Assembly: GCF_030445035.2 (NCBI RefSeq)
Contig: NC_080673.1
Span: 186,663,216 to 186,727,215 of the forward strand
Origin: Dasypus novemcinctus
Taxonomy: Eukaryota > Chordata > Mammalia > Cingulata > Dasypodidae
Direction of reading: 5' to 3'
Length of the DNA: 64,000 nt
Both the position numbers and the translations under genes were made by a program. Shown here piece by piece: positions 35,600 to 47,330 of the stretch. The notes beneath the pieces were generated by a model. The model ran no database searches. It was given only the letters and a program-made list of their open reading frames with translations, and had not been told where the DNA came from. The first letter of the stretch is position 1. Each line of letters begins with the position of its first letter.

Positions 35600-36725
35600 G
35601 AGACGGAATGGGAGTAGAGGGTTGAGAGTCAATGTCCATATGGGCAAAACTACAAAGTTAGGAATGTTCTGGCAAATATGGCCGGGGAGGGTTACTGGTT
35701 TAGGGTGTTGGATGTGTGTGTGTGTGTATGTGTGGCATACAGAACAGGGCCCAGCTGGGGCAGGCTTCTATGGAATATGAAAGTTTTCATCTTGCCATAG
35801 TGTGTTATATCAGTGGGTGGAAACCCACACAGTAAACAAGAAAATACTAAACTCTCATCCTGGCCAATCATGCTGCATTCTCAAACAGGGGCAAGAGTTT
35901 CTCGAGAACATAGGCAGTGCCTAATAAGAGAAAACGGACTAATACATCAAACTCTTAATATTATTGCAAGTAATTATGAATTTTATTCTTCAAAAATTGA
36001 AACTTAGTGGTTACCATGGGTGCCAAGGGGAGGAGGAAGGAAGAAAAGAATAGCTGGAACATAGGGCAATTTTAGGGCATTAAGAATTGTTCTGCATGAT
36101 CTTGCAACAATGGACTCAGGCCACTTTAAATTTTGTCAAGATTTATAAAAGTATACAGTCCAAAATGTAAACCATAATGTAAATCATTGACCATGATTGG
36201 TAGCAATGCTTCAATATTTTTACATCGATTGTAACAAATGTACCATCTACATGTAAAATGTTATTAATAGGGGAGATGGGAAAAGGGGGAGGATGTTGGG
36301 TATATGGGAATCCCCTATATTCTGTATGTGACTTTTCTGTAGCCTAAAGCTTCTTTGAAGATAAAATTTTAAAAATTAAGACACTGGGGGAATATATGGA
36401 AGAAAATGTGACTGTACCTACAAGACAACAGATCTTACAGTGATGGAAGACATAATACCAAAAATATTTTTTGTTATTTCAAATTTTTTCAATTTTTTTG
36501 TATTTTTTTATTTTAAAAACTTTCATTATTATTTCATTTTCTTATGAATTTTATATGGTTATTTGGTTGATTTCATTTTTGAAGAAATTTTGGACCATAG
36601 AAGGGTCACAACTGTGGCAGGGGAGGATCATTGGTGCTGGGTGTCAGTGATAGGGCATATTTTTTATATTTTTTATGTAACATTCATGTAATCTAAAATA
36701 TTTTAAAAATAAATATAAAAAAAGT
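35600..36725 (+). mobile_element. L1 3'UTR with module duplication, second copy
   Basis: Module 1 (35,600 to about 36,395) holds the hairpin at 35,813-35,828 and the terminal 'ggtatatgggaatcccctat' block. It is followed by the same linker as at 11,060-11,240 (shared 'acaagacaacagatcttaca') and then the start of module 2 (about 36,570-36,660), after which an A/T-rich tail ends it. This repeats the arrangement at 9,498-12,117. A (TG)n lies at about 35,716. Confidence 0.75.
35813..35828 (+). other. L1 3'UTR hairpin, perfect stem
   Basis: GTGGGT-GGAA-ACCCAC: a 6-bp stem closed by a GGAA loop of the GNRA type. Equivalent to 10,900-10,915 on the other strand. Confidence 0.5.
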
Positions 36726-36734
36726 TAAAAAAAA

Positions 36735-37405
36735 ATGTAAGGGGATTCCCATGTACCCCACCCTTTCTCCTCCCACACTTTTAACCATTAACAACATCTT
36801 TCATTAATGTGGTACATTTGTTACAAATTAGTAATCTTGTTACAATGCATTTTCATAATTTGGAACAATTGTTTCACATCAGTGCATGGTGTTGATGATA
36901 TGTATGAGAGCCCCGTATACATGTTTGTTTTGTAAGTTCACAACTTTTACTATATACATATCGTCTTTTTTTTTTTTAAAGATTTATTTATTTATTTAAT
37001 TTCCTCCCCTCCCCTGGTTGTCTGTTCTTGGTGTCTATTTGCTGCGTCTCGTTTCTTTGTCCGCTTCTGTTGTCGTCAGCGGCACGGGAAGTGTGGGTGG
37101 CGCCATTCCTGGGCAGGCTGCTCTTTCTTTTCACGCTGGGCGGCTCTCCTCACAGGCGCACTCCTTGCGCGTGGGGTTCCCCCACGCGGGGGACACCCTT
37201 GCGTGGCATGGCACTCCTTGTGCGCATCAGCGCTGCGCATGGCCAGCTCCACACGGGTTAAGGAGGCCCGGGGTTTGAACCGCGGACCTCCCATATGGTA
37301 GACGGACGCCCTAACCACTGGGCCAAAGTCCGCTTCCAATATACATATCGTTTTTGTATGTTGATGTATGAATAATAAACCTCAATAAAAAAGTTTAAAA
37401 GAAAA
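36735..37405. mobile_element. L1 3' ends in opposite orientation, split by a SINE
   Basis: 36,735-36,845 is an antisense L1 terminus ('gtggtacatttgttacaaat'). 36,846-37,405 is a sense L1 3' end ('acaattgtttcacatcagtg', 'gttttgtaagttcacaactt', an AATAAACCTCAATAAA-like end and poly-A), interrupted by the SINE. It could be a third twin-primed copy or two separate insertions. Confidence 0.55.
36964..37338 (-). mobile_element. Young full-length DAS SINE
   Basis: TSD 'atatacatatcg' at 36,952-36,963 and 37,339-37,350, exact over 12 bp. The minus strand has the tRNA-Ala-derived head with an A box (TGGCCCAGTGG) and a B box (GGTTCAAACC). CpGs are retained through the body (over 20), and the poly-A is a T-rich run at the left. 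Low decay suggests recent insertion. The Pol III promoter looks intact. Confidence 0.92.
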
Positions 37406-38325
37406 AAAAAAGAAATGCTTTCTCATCAAAGTCAGCTACTGGTGGTCCTGGTGTTCTGCTTCATGGAGAAGTAAGATGGCAGGGGATCTATGCCCAGGTC
37501 CCTCTCTTCCCCTCAAGGCTCACCATCGCCTGGAGTTAAGCTGTGGACAGTTAGACATATGGTAGGGCTTGTCAACCTCAACCTTGAGCAGTTCTGTGGG
37601 TCCAGCCCCTTGGGGGCCCTCTTTCCATTAGTCTATGCTGTGCTGACTCCAAAACCCAGGACCTCTGGCATCCTCTCAGGGCCTGTTTTCCCACAGTCGT
37701 CACTCTCACGTGATAAGATCAAAATGGTGGCTTCCTTTCTCTGTGCGTCTCTTCCTCTGTGTCTCCATTGTATAAGGCCCAGCAAGAGGACTGAGACCCA
37801 ACCTAGGTTACACTTCACTGATCAATTAAAAAAAGATCCAGTCAGGTGATCTAATCTAATCTGTCCCTTAACAGAATCAAATGCAATCAAAGAGTCTCAC
37901 ACCTATGGCACTGAATTAATTAAAAAATATAATCTTTTTTGGGGACTCACCAAATTTAAACTTACATTCCATATCCTTTCCACCATTGACAATGGTTGAC
38001 AGTGAGTGATAAAATTTATTACCTTAAAATAAGATGATATTTTTATTTCTTACTGAAGAATAGATTAGCCTAACCTCATTAATACAGGCAATCAACTTCC
38101 TTCCCCTGGATTATTCCTATTTTCTTAACATATATTCATTAAAATTGTTCTACTAGAAAATATCTTTCCTTTGACTTCAGAGCCTTCTCCAGACCATTTC
38201 TCTGTTTGCCATTCAAAGCACTACTTTGTAAAAGAGTTTTCTTTCTTCAAAGTCTCTACTTTCTTCCTCTCCCAATAATACCAATGCCAACTGTTATTTC
38301 TATGTTCATATTTAATTTAAACTCT
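37405..38325. other. Unannotated sequence
   Basis: A 119-codon frame (37,490-37,849) has no recognisable domain. 37,440-37,960 has an LTR-like flavour in antisense ('gtctccattgtataaggccc', 'tagatcaaaatggtggcttc'-like), but I cannot name a family. Confidence 0.35.
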
Positions 38326-38329
38326 TAGC

Positions 38330-40125
38330 ACCACTTGTAAATCTTGATCATGTCCTTTGTTTTGATTTTCTTCTTACTTATACTGGCAATTTCTTCCTGG
38401 CCTCCATTGCTGGTTCCATTCCTTCATCTATTCTGAAAATGTTGGAGTGGGCCAGAGGGGCTTCTCTTAGCTATCTACATTCACTTCCTAGGTGATCTCA
38501 CACACTCTTATGGCTCTAAAGTGTGTTTTTATACTACTGTCATCCAAATCTATAGGTTTATCCCAAAACACCTACCTGAGCACAACATTCATATAGTTCA
38601 TGTCTACTCAATATCTCTACATGGAAGCCTAATTAGGATCTCAAACTTAATATGACCAAAACAGAACTCTTAGTGGCCTCTACCACAGAATGTATTCCTC
38701 CTCAATATTTCCCATCTCTGTAAATGGTGATACTGTCCACCCTAGGATTCATCTTCAACTCATCTACATTTTGTGATCTGATGTAAGGAAGGAGCCAGAA
38801 AAGGAGGCTAAGAAGAAAGGGGGATTAAGGTAGGAAGAAAACCAAAGAAAAGGATATTGTCAACCATTATAAATGCTTTTCAGGGTTCTAAATAAGGACA
38901 AAAACTTGACCATCAGCTTTGGAATTAATGGAAGAGGGAGGAACTGGAGCGTGAAGGAAGCAAACTCTTTCACAACATTGTACTTTCATTCTTTTCCTCA
39001 CACCCTTCAGTCAATCATCAGCAATTTCTCCTCATGGTTGCCAATAACCAAAGTGTAATTCAAGCACCATCATATTTTGGTTTGACTAATGTTTCCTAGT
39101 TGGTCTCGCTGCTCCCTTTGTAGTCTATACAGAGCAGACAACAGGATCTCTTGAAAAGATAAATCAGATTATGTCATCCTTCAAAAGGCCTTTAAGGGTC
39201 TTTGATTGCAACTAGAATAAATCAAGTCTCCTAAAGTCATTCCATAGTGATTAATTACATAATATGTCCTTGTCAGACTCTCCAGTTTCAACTCCCTCAT
39301 GTGTCCCTTCATACATTTAATTTTAATCTTTCTTTTCTTTTTTTTGAAAAAGAACATTATTTTAATATGCTTAATATGACATTTTACATTTAAATTTTTA
39401 ATTGTAGTCACATATATACAAGTCAAAATTTCCCATTTGAACACTCTCAGCTGTACAAATAATGGTATTAATTACATTTAAAATACTGGGCTACCATCAC
39501 CACCACTCATTACCCCAACGTTTTCATCAATTTCAACATAATCTCTGCATACATTAAGCAATAGCTCCCCTTTTCCCTCCCCCATTCTGACCCCTAATAA
39601 CCAATCATCTATCTCTATGAAATTTATTTATTCTAGGTATTTCATATAAATGAAATGCCTGACATTTCATGCAATATGATGTCTTCAAGTTTCATTCATG
39701 GAGCATGTGTCAGAACTTCATTTCCTGTAATGTCTGAGTAATGTTCCATTGTGTGTCTCTTCCACATTTTATTTATCCATTCATGTTTTGGTGAACACTT
39801 GAGTTTCTTCCATCTTTTGGCTATTATGAATTTACTGCTCTTTTTAATGTTCTTCAAACATATTAAGTTCATTTCTTTTTCAGGATCTTTGTATTTCCTA
39901 TTCTTTCTGGTTGGAATGATTTTCTTTCAGATCTTATCATGGCTGCCTCCTTCTCATCCTAATCTCCACTCAAATATTACTGCCTTACAGATGTGATTAG
40001 ATTGGCTCCCTCAATCATTCTCTATGTTTTAAACCCATTTCATTTTCTTCATTGCACCTATCTGGATGTGAAATTATTTCTTTATTGTGACTGATTGACT
40101 TAAAGGAGGTTGATTGTATTTGAAT
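38330..40125 (+). mobile_element. Long L2 LINE, split by an L1M fragment
   Basis: Arms 38,330-39,339 and 39,849-40,125 are successive L2 segments: 'ggatctcaaacttaatatga', 'aggattcatcttcaactcat', 'gatctcttgaaaagataaat', then after the break 'catggctgcctccttctcat' and 'ttcattgcacctatctggat'. Confidence 0.75.
39340..39848 (-). mobile_element. L1M 3' end inserted in L2
   Basis: The antisense of an old L1 3' end runs 'tgggctaccatcaccaccac', 'cattaagcaatagctcccct', 'ctaggtatttcatataaatg', 'catttatccattcatgtttt'-like. T-rich left edge. It interrupts the L2. Confidence 0.75.
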
Positions 40126-40129
40126 TGAT

Positions 40130-41385
40130 GATACATTTTCAATACTTCAGCTTAAATCATTACATTATATTTATAAATAGGTAAAGGGAACTTTGGATAT
40201 TTAGCCTTTCCATTAGAAAATATCAAGCAGGAGCTAAGTATAATAATTGTGGCAGGAATTACAAGTGCTGCTGGTTTTTGTGCATAGAAACTTCATAAAA
40301 TTATTGGTTCAAATGACTACCTAATTATAGTATGCCAGAGTTTGAAGGCCACCTGATTATCCCTCCTTTTCAGCTTATGGACAAGATTCTGATGAAAACA
40401 ATATTTTGAGATGTCATGGCAACATTTTCTGCTGGAGCATCTTATCCTTGGTAAAAATGATTATTTTTCTTTCCAGTTGCTTGGGCATCACATTAAATAA
40501 ATTGCCATCAAGTATTTGCCCTAAACAGTTTCTAGTTTCAAAGGTAACCCAACCCTTTATGTACCGATCCTCCCCTTAAAAGGATGCACTTGCTCACCCT
40601 TAAGAGACATATCTGTGCAGACCCTCTTTGATGGAAGATTTAGGTCCATACTCAGTCCTCACTCTGCTAACCTCCCAATTGTTAGTTATTACTCTGGTTT
40701 ATGTTCCTGCTTCTGTCCTTCCAGTGCTGATGAACATGTGGTTCACGTTTCACAGCCTCAGCTCTCTCTTGCTGGCTAAGGACTTCCTAAGATATAATAC
40801 CAGTCCAGTCACCAAGCCCTTCCTTGGTACAACTCTGGGACTTCTCATTCTTGGATACTGAACCTAGCCTACCACCTGGGAGTTAGGCTCACATATAGTC
40901 TGACTTTCTAGCATCCTCTCCTCCAACCTAAAGACATGGAACCTCGTGATGGTGAAGGGAATGAAAGTATTTAGTAGCTTACCAGAGGATAACTCAGTAC
41001 ACTTTCCCTAGAATCTTAGTTCCTGCCATTAAATCCAGTGTTGGGAAACCTTAAAAGTTCTGTTTGGTCAGGGTGATTTTAAAATGTCAACTGGATGTCA
41101 AATAGTCTAGATACCGCCAAGGGAATTAGTTTGGTTCTAGACTGCTTCCCATTCTACCAATCTACTTGGCAACATTCTAGGAAATATGATTTTGTTCTTA
41201 CCAGATCTTTTGGAAAGATCAAAGTCTTTTATAGATGACTTTTACATTTAAGTAATAAATAGATGTATTTGAAGGGAAAATTCTCCATTTTCTTGAGAAA
41301 AAGTCCTTAGCCTTTTGAGAAACATCCCATCAGAAGTTACATTGTTTCTTACATGACCATCTGTAGCTAAAAGTGTAAGTATCAG
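40130..41385. other. Unannotated sequence
   Basis: No repeat, gene or RNA recognised. Confidence 0.4.
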
Positions 41386-41388
41386 CAC

Positions 41389-41896
41389 TGCTGGGGATTG
41401 AATCATGTCCCCAACAAAAGACAAATTCAAGTCTTAATCTATATTCCTGTGGGTGTGAACCCACTTATAAATAGGATCTTTGAGTATGTTATTATCATTT
41501 AAGGTGTGGACTCATTAGTGACTGATATCTTCAAAGATTCTATTTAGATGAAGTTAAAATGAACCAGCATAAACCTTAATCCATATGAATGGAAGCCTTA
41601 TAAAGAAAGAAAGGAAATTCAGAAGCAAAAGCCAGGAGAAAGAAGAAGCCAGAAGTCAGAGTAAACCAATAGAGAAGACCAAGGACATAGTCTATCATAT
41701 GACAGGGGCAATACAAGTCAAGGAACCTGAAGGATTATACCAAGCCAACACCAGAATGCTACAGACTGGGAAATGCATGGTCTATTAAGACCTTGATTTT
41801 GGACTTTTTGCCTCCAAAACCATGAGACAATAATTTCTTGCTGCTTAAGTCAACCAGTGTGTGATGTTTGTTGTACAACCCTAGAAAACTAAGACA
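41389..41896 (+). mobile_element. MaLR-type solo LTR
   Basis: Begins 'tgctggggattgaatcatgt', has 'agaccttgattttggacttt' and 'ccatgagacaataatttctt', ends 'aaaactaagaca'. The flanks 'agcac' and 'aacac' agree at 4 of 5 positions. Non-coding. Confidence 0.8.
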
Positions 41897-41924
41897 AACA
41901 CATTAGCTTGTTTCTTCCTGAGAG

Positions 41925-42135
41925 CATTTGTACTGGCTGTTCACTTGACCTGGAATGCTTTCCCCACACTGTCATGTGGCTTATTCCATCGCTTCATTCA
42001 GACCTTTCATGAAATAACACTTCCACAGAGAAGCGCTCCCAGGCTACCCTTTATAAATGACCTTTCTCTCATCTCTCTCACCTGCCACTGTCTATCACTT
42101 TACTCTGCTTTATTTTTGTTCACAGTTCAAAAAGT
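41925..42135 (+). mobile_element. L2 LINE fragment
   Basis: 'acctggaatgctttccccac', 'catgaaataacacttccaca' and 'tatcactttactctgcttta' are in L2 order. Confidence 0.75.
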
Positions 42136-42174
42136 TTTTGTTTATTGCAAAATTAAAAGATAACAATAACAACA

Positions 42175-42330
42175 ATATCTAGCATTCATTGAGTGTTTAC
42201 TCTATGCTAGATACTACTCTATGTACCTTATGTATATTAATTCATTAAATTTTTCAGTAACTCCATGAAGTAGTCTCTATTAGTAACACCATTTTACAAA
42301 GAAATGTAGTTATTGTTTTATTTACTATTG
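42175..42330 (-). mobile_element. MIR SINE fragment
   Basis: 'tcattgagtgtttactctat', 'taattcattaaatttttcag' and 'ctattagtaacaccatttta' match antisense MIR. Confidence 0.7.
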
Positions 42331-42574
42331 TACATTGCATGGCACATATTAGAAACTTATATGAGTTGAATGAATTAATAAATGACTACAAATGTAAAGC
42401 TAAAACAAGTATAAAGGACTGAAGTTGACTGTCAGGGTTTACTTAATCAGACCCAGAATTGGGTTAGAATAATTAAAAAATATTATTATTGAAATGACAA
42501 CACAACATCAAAAGCTTCTTGCAGATCTCCAGGTAGAATGAGGATACATAGAAGGACTACCAAGTCATAGGATC

Positions 42575-42795
42575 ACTAAATTATAGGATCAGTGGTTCTT
42601 GATGGAAAATGTGCACCAGAATCAATTGGGGGAACTTTGAAAACTACACCTGCCTGGCTCCCAGGCCCACTGAATTAGAATCTTTTGAGAAAATATCCAC
42701 ACATGGGGCTTTTGAGTCTAGGCTAACACTGCAAGCTAAACCTCATAGCGGAGGAAGGAACCCTATGGAGTCGGGAGTCAGGATAATCATAACTC
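42575..42795 (+). mobile_element. hAT-Charlie non-autonomous element (MER3/5/20 group)
   Basis: 'agtggttcttgatggaaaat', 'tgcaccagaatcaattgggg', 'aggcccactgaattagaatc' fit the 'ggttctcaa...agaatcacctgggg' architecture of these elements. The exact family is uncertain. Confidence 0.6.
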
Positions 42796-42809
42796 TTTCT
42801 TGCTATGCA

Positions 42810-43040
42810 GAGGGTGCTGTAGCCTAATGGAAATGTCATGGACTTTGGAGCCATTCAGCCTGGCATCGAAATCCTATTTTTGTACTTGCTTTCTATATAA
42901 ATTACTTAACCTCCCTGAGAACTAGATTCCTCAAATGTAGAATGGAGGTAATAGTTCCCATTTTATAATGAAATTATATACTGTTTAGTATAGTGCCTGG
43001 CTCAGAAATAAGTCCTTAATACCTTAAATAGAAAATACTG
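42810..43040 (+). mobile_element. MIR SINE, near full length
   Basis: 'ctgtagcctaatggaaatgt', 'ggactttggagccattcagc', 'acttaacctccctgagaact' and 'agtatagtgcctggctcaga' are all in MIR order. Confidence 0.85.
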
Positions 43041-43351
43041 TAAATAGAAAATTCATGAGAAAATAGGTGAATGGTGGAAATATTTTTTAATGCTTTATCA
43101 GTCTTTAGAACATATGAAAGATGCCTTTGTGTCTGGATTTGCTATTATGGCCTTTCAGATGTCCCAAATGTCAGCATGACCTCAGGTATCAAAATTTTCA
43201 GCTGTAGAGTCACCTTCTTGGTCATGATAATTAGAATCTCAAAATTCCCAAGAAGTCAGGGGTGGTTCCTTTCTAATTCAGAGATATTTGGGGCTGCTGT
43301 TAAGTAGCAGTGGCCAGTTTCTTCCTCTCAGTTACCAAGGACCAATGGTAA

Positions 43352-43794
43352 TCATCTTAGTTTGCCATGGTTGCTTTAACAAAGCACCAGAGACTAATTG
43401 GCTTTAACAACAGAAATGTATTGTCTCACAGTTTGGGAGGTTAGAAGTCTGAAAACAAGGTGTTTGTAGAGCTGTGCTTCCTCTTAATGGAGCGAATACA
43501 TGCCATGCCCCTGCCCTGGCTTTGGGGAGGAGGGGTGGCCAACAATGCATGGCATTTCTTGGTCTGTGGTGGCTTCACTCAATCTACGCCTCTGTCACAT
43601 GGCTGTCTCTTTCTCTGTCTCTTCCTCTCTGTGTCCAAATTTCCTCTCCTTATAAAGATCCAAACCATAATGGATTAGGGCCTTTTATAATCCAGTTGGG
43701 CCTCATCTTAACTAGTTACATCTTCAAAGCCTCTACTTACAAATAAATTCATGTGCACAGGATCCAGGATTAGGATGAAATGTAATCCATAGCA
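43352..43794 (-). mobile_element. MaLR-type LTR (MLT1-like)
   Basis: Plus strand reads the LTR in antisense: 'cttagtttgccatggttgct', 'aacagaaatgtattgtctca', 'tccttataaagatccaaacc', 'gattagggccttttataatc'. Frames of 72-90 codons inside it are not genes. Confidence 0.8.
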
Positions 43795-43799
43795 GTGGT

Positions 43800-45820
43800 C
43801 TTATCCACAGGTACCAAGTAATTGCAGCCAATTTTTAACTTGGTCTAAATTGAATAATTTTAGAAAAAAATCAGGTGTTGTTTCCTTACCCCCAAATCAT
43901 CTTACTATCCTAGGAGAGGAAAACACTCTCCCATTAATACATTCAAGTAGATCAACTCCTAGGAGCCCAGGATGGTTGTCCATAACATGGATAATCTGAC
44001 AAGAGTTCTCACTCTCCAGATATGGTTACTTTAGAATCCTACAAAAAATCTGATCTTGTCAGCCTTAGCTTTCCTAAATCTCTGTACATATGAAGGTGAT
44101 TAGCATGTAGTTTGAATCATTTACTCTTTCAGTTGCTCACTGGGCACAATTTAAATGGGAATCATTTGCATAACTGAATTTTCCCTTTTCAGTGTCTTGT
44201 GGAGGGAGCTTCTTGTTGTGAATTACTCCATAAGGTGAATTATCTTAATGGGTTCAGTGTGTATGAAAAATTAACAGATGTTTGTGGAAGCCTAAATCTA
44301 TTTTGCATTGTTTAAAGATGTGATTTAAGCTCATCTGTCTTCGAATAGCTCTTAAATGATTCAAATAAATAACTAGTCAACAACAAAGCCTGTTACTAAG
44401 GGAAGGTTCTGCCCAGAGAAAATATGAATGCCAAATTTTATTTTAATTTTTCAAGTATAAAGGTTATTTTCATTGTTTGAGGTGTTTACCATTTCTAAGG
44501 GATGGCTATAGCCTGTGCCTATGCTGTGTTTTTCTAAAGCTTCCAGAAGATTTAGGAAATGAATTTGCCAGCAGGAGCAGTGTTCTATATTAGGAAACAT
44601 TCACACTGGCAGATAGTCAAGGGAAAGCTACCTGAGTGTAGAGAGTCATTTAGGACTATTCAAATTTAAATCTCTGCTTTTACTTGAACACCAAAGTGAA
44701 GCAATGAAACCACTGGCTGCATTTATGCTTGACTGAAGGCAGAGGAAATGCAATATTGATATTATCTACTCTTGTTGTGATGGATATTCCTATTTGCAAA
44801 TTTGTATAGCAGTGAAAGCATAACCTTCACTGGAATAACAATAGAGATAATAACACATGCCAGACTTCTATTGCAGAGTGTTCATTGAGAAGTAAATGCA
44901 ATTTAGGAATAGGATTATGTAATCTAGGAGACTCTTTTACAACATGATATATATTTCCATTGACTATATAAGATCTATAAGGTATATGCAGAGAAGTTTT
45001 AGATTTATAAGAACAAACCACCCACTTTTCTTTGAAAACACACTTTGATTAGTTATTCTGTAAAAAGCTCTGAAGCATGCAATTTAAATACTGATAATAA
45101 TTCTTACCTATTTTCAAAATCTGCCAAAATTCCAAAATTGGCTTTTAATGAAAATTTGGCTTTAACTAGGCTTTCCATTGAAATTTTGCAAGTAATTGTC
45201 AAGTAGGCAATTGTGAAATCTACTTTTAATCAACTAAGATATTAAGTCCCCATTTTGTTCCCTCCATGAAATAAACCCCAATATTTTCTCTGCTGTTTAG
45301 TGTCTGATAGCAATTTAGTTACTGTAGTTAATATGACAGGGAAGGGGGAATCTACCATGTAATTAGATTATGACTAAACATTTATCTTATTTCAGAAACA
45401 TGAATATTATTAGAATAGAAAGGAACCTCATAAGGCTCTCTAATTCAACTCCTTCATTTTACAGATGAAGAGAAAGAATGACTGGCTGAATGTCAAATCA
45501 CTAATTAATGAACCAAAACCAGAAGACAAGGTTTGAGAGAATGGAGATTAATTGGGATAATTAAAATTAATAACGAAAACAGCAAAATCAATCAACAATT
45601 TTCCTGACAATACTTAATTCCATCAGTTGTCTTTTTATAAATAAAAATTTTATTAAAAAGCAAAATTACAAATAGGAGATCACTTCTCTGTACTTTACAT
45701 AATCATGTATAATTACATGCATTAAATTGACTAGAATTTTTAAATTAGTAGGAATTTCTGAAACAATCACAAAAACATTTGTGTAGATAACATTTGTGTA
45801 GGTTTTCTGCTGTTGCTTTC
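43800..45820. other. Repeat-poor block
   Basis: About 2 kb in which I recognise no clear repeat, a contrast with its surroundings. An octamer-like ATTTGCAT lies at 44,164-44,171. A weak MIR-like antisense phrase occurs near 45,440-45,540. No splice-consistent coding frame found. Confidence 0.45.
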
Positions 45821-45830
45821 CATGCACCTC

Positions 45831-46246
45831 TGTGATGGTTAGGCTAATACGTCAACTCTGCCAGGTAATGGTGCTCAGTATCTGATTAAGCAAGCACTGG
45901 GCTAATTGTAATGCAAGGGAATTTCATGAACTTTAGTCATCAATGATCTGATTGTATAAATGGCTGGATACATCTACAATCAACTAAGGAGATTGCCATC
46001 AGCAATGAGTAAAGTCTTGTCCAATCAGTTGAAGGCCATAAAGAGGAAGTGATTTCAGCATTCAGAGAGATAATTCCCATCTCTATTTGAGGCAGCCAAC
46101 ATTTCCTGGGAACTCATCAGGGATCTTCGTCAGAGCCCCTGGTTCAATGGAATTCAGACTTGTCCATCCCTACCATTGTATGAGACAATGCTGTTTACAG
46201 GTATCTTCTGTAGGTTCTGTTTACCTAGAGAACCCTGACCAATACA
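45831..46246 (+). mobile_element. ERVL-type solo LTR
   Basis: Begins TGTGATGGTTAGGCTAATAC and ends 'gagaaccctgaccaataca', the form of a class III (ERVL) LTR. Flanked by 'cacctc' at 45,825-45,830 and 46,247-46,252, a 5-6-bp duplication. Non-coding. Confidence 0.75.
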
Positions 46247-46249
46247 CAC

Positions 46250-46730
46250 CTCCTTTCTTCTGAAAACCAGAATAGCACTGGTAAACATTCTCTGCAGAGA
46301 ACAAGAACCTGCACTTACCCTAAGATAAGAAGTTCATATAGCCCTATGGACATCTGATGTGAATAAACTAATAATTCAGACTTTCAACAAGTCATGTTTA
46401 TATATGTTTGTTTTCTTCCAAGGGTGGATGTATTTAATCTCTAGCCAATGGGCTGATGATCTTAGAACACCAGGGTATGTGGATTCAAGTTCATAACCCA
46501 GTTATGAACTGGGTAACCCAGCCCCCACCTCCTCTATTCATTGTGTCAATATTCTTGTTCTATTCCAAAGTTAGTATACATGTGTGGTGTATGAGCACTT
46601 ATTTTATTTCCTGTATGAATTTCTTTTCCTCTGAAACTGAACTAAATACAAACAAAAAGTTATAATCAAAGATAGAAATCATCTAAGAGTTCCTAGATGC
46701 CTTCCTCTTTTCCTCTTTACATATTTTATA
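46250..46730. other. Unannotated sequence
   Basis: Nothing recognised between the solo LTR and the SINE tail. Confidence 0.35.
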
Positions 46731-46735
46731 AGATT

Positions 46736-47218
46736 TCATTTATTTATTTATTTATTATTTATTTATTTATTTATCTCCCTTCTCTCCATTGTCTGCTCTC
46801 TGTGTCCATTCACTGTGTATTCTTCTGTGTCTGCTTATATTCTCATTAGGCAGCTCTGGTAACCAATCCTGGGACCTTCTGGAGTGGTAGAGAGGAGATC
46901 ATTCTCTTGAGCCACCTTAGCTCCCTGGGCTGTTGCATCTCTTATTATCTCTCCTCTGTGTCTCCTTTTGTTGCATCATTTTGCTGCTCCAGTTCTCTGC
47001 ATGGCCCAGCACTCCTGCACAGACAGCATCCACACGGGGCAGCTCTCCTGTGTGGGGCAGCACTCCAGCGTGGGGTAGCACTCCATGTGGGCCAGTACTC
47101 TATGTGGGCTGGCTCACCACATGGGCCAGCTTGCCCTCACCAGGAAGCCCCAGGTATCAAACTTTGGACCTCCCATATGGTAGATGGGAGCCCAATTGCT
47201 TGAGCCAAGTCTGCCTCC
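46736..47218 (-). mobile_element. Dimeric DAS-type SINE
   Basis: Two tRNA-like units in the same orientation: the outer one at about 47,130-47,218 and an inner one at about 46,850-46,930. A body lies between them, and a long (TTTA)n-type tail lies at the left. The same dimeric layout is at 62,524-62,945. Plus-strand frames of 98 and 131 codons are SINE artefacts. Confidence 0.75.
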
Positions 47219-47330
47219 TACTCTTCATATTTAATCCATCAACAAACACAACCCTTGATGCCTTCTGTGTATCTCCTAAGTCCACCCCTCTTTCCCTTCT
47301 CTATCATTATTGTTATACATATTTGTAATT

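Noticed and set aside
37255..37338. tRNA-like sequence with A and B boxes, a possible tRNA-Ala gene
   Set aside because: It is the head of a SINE with a body, poly-A and TSD, not a free tRNA gene.
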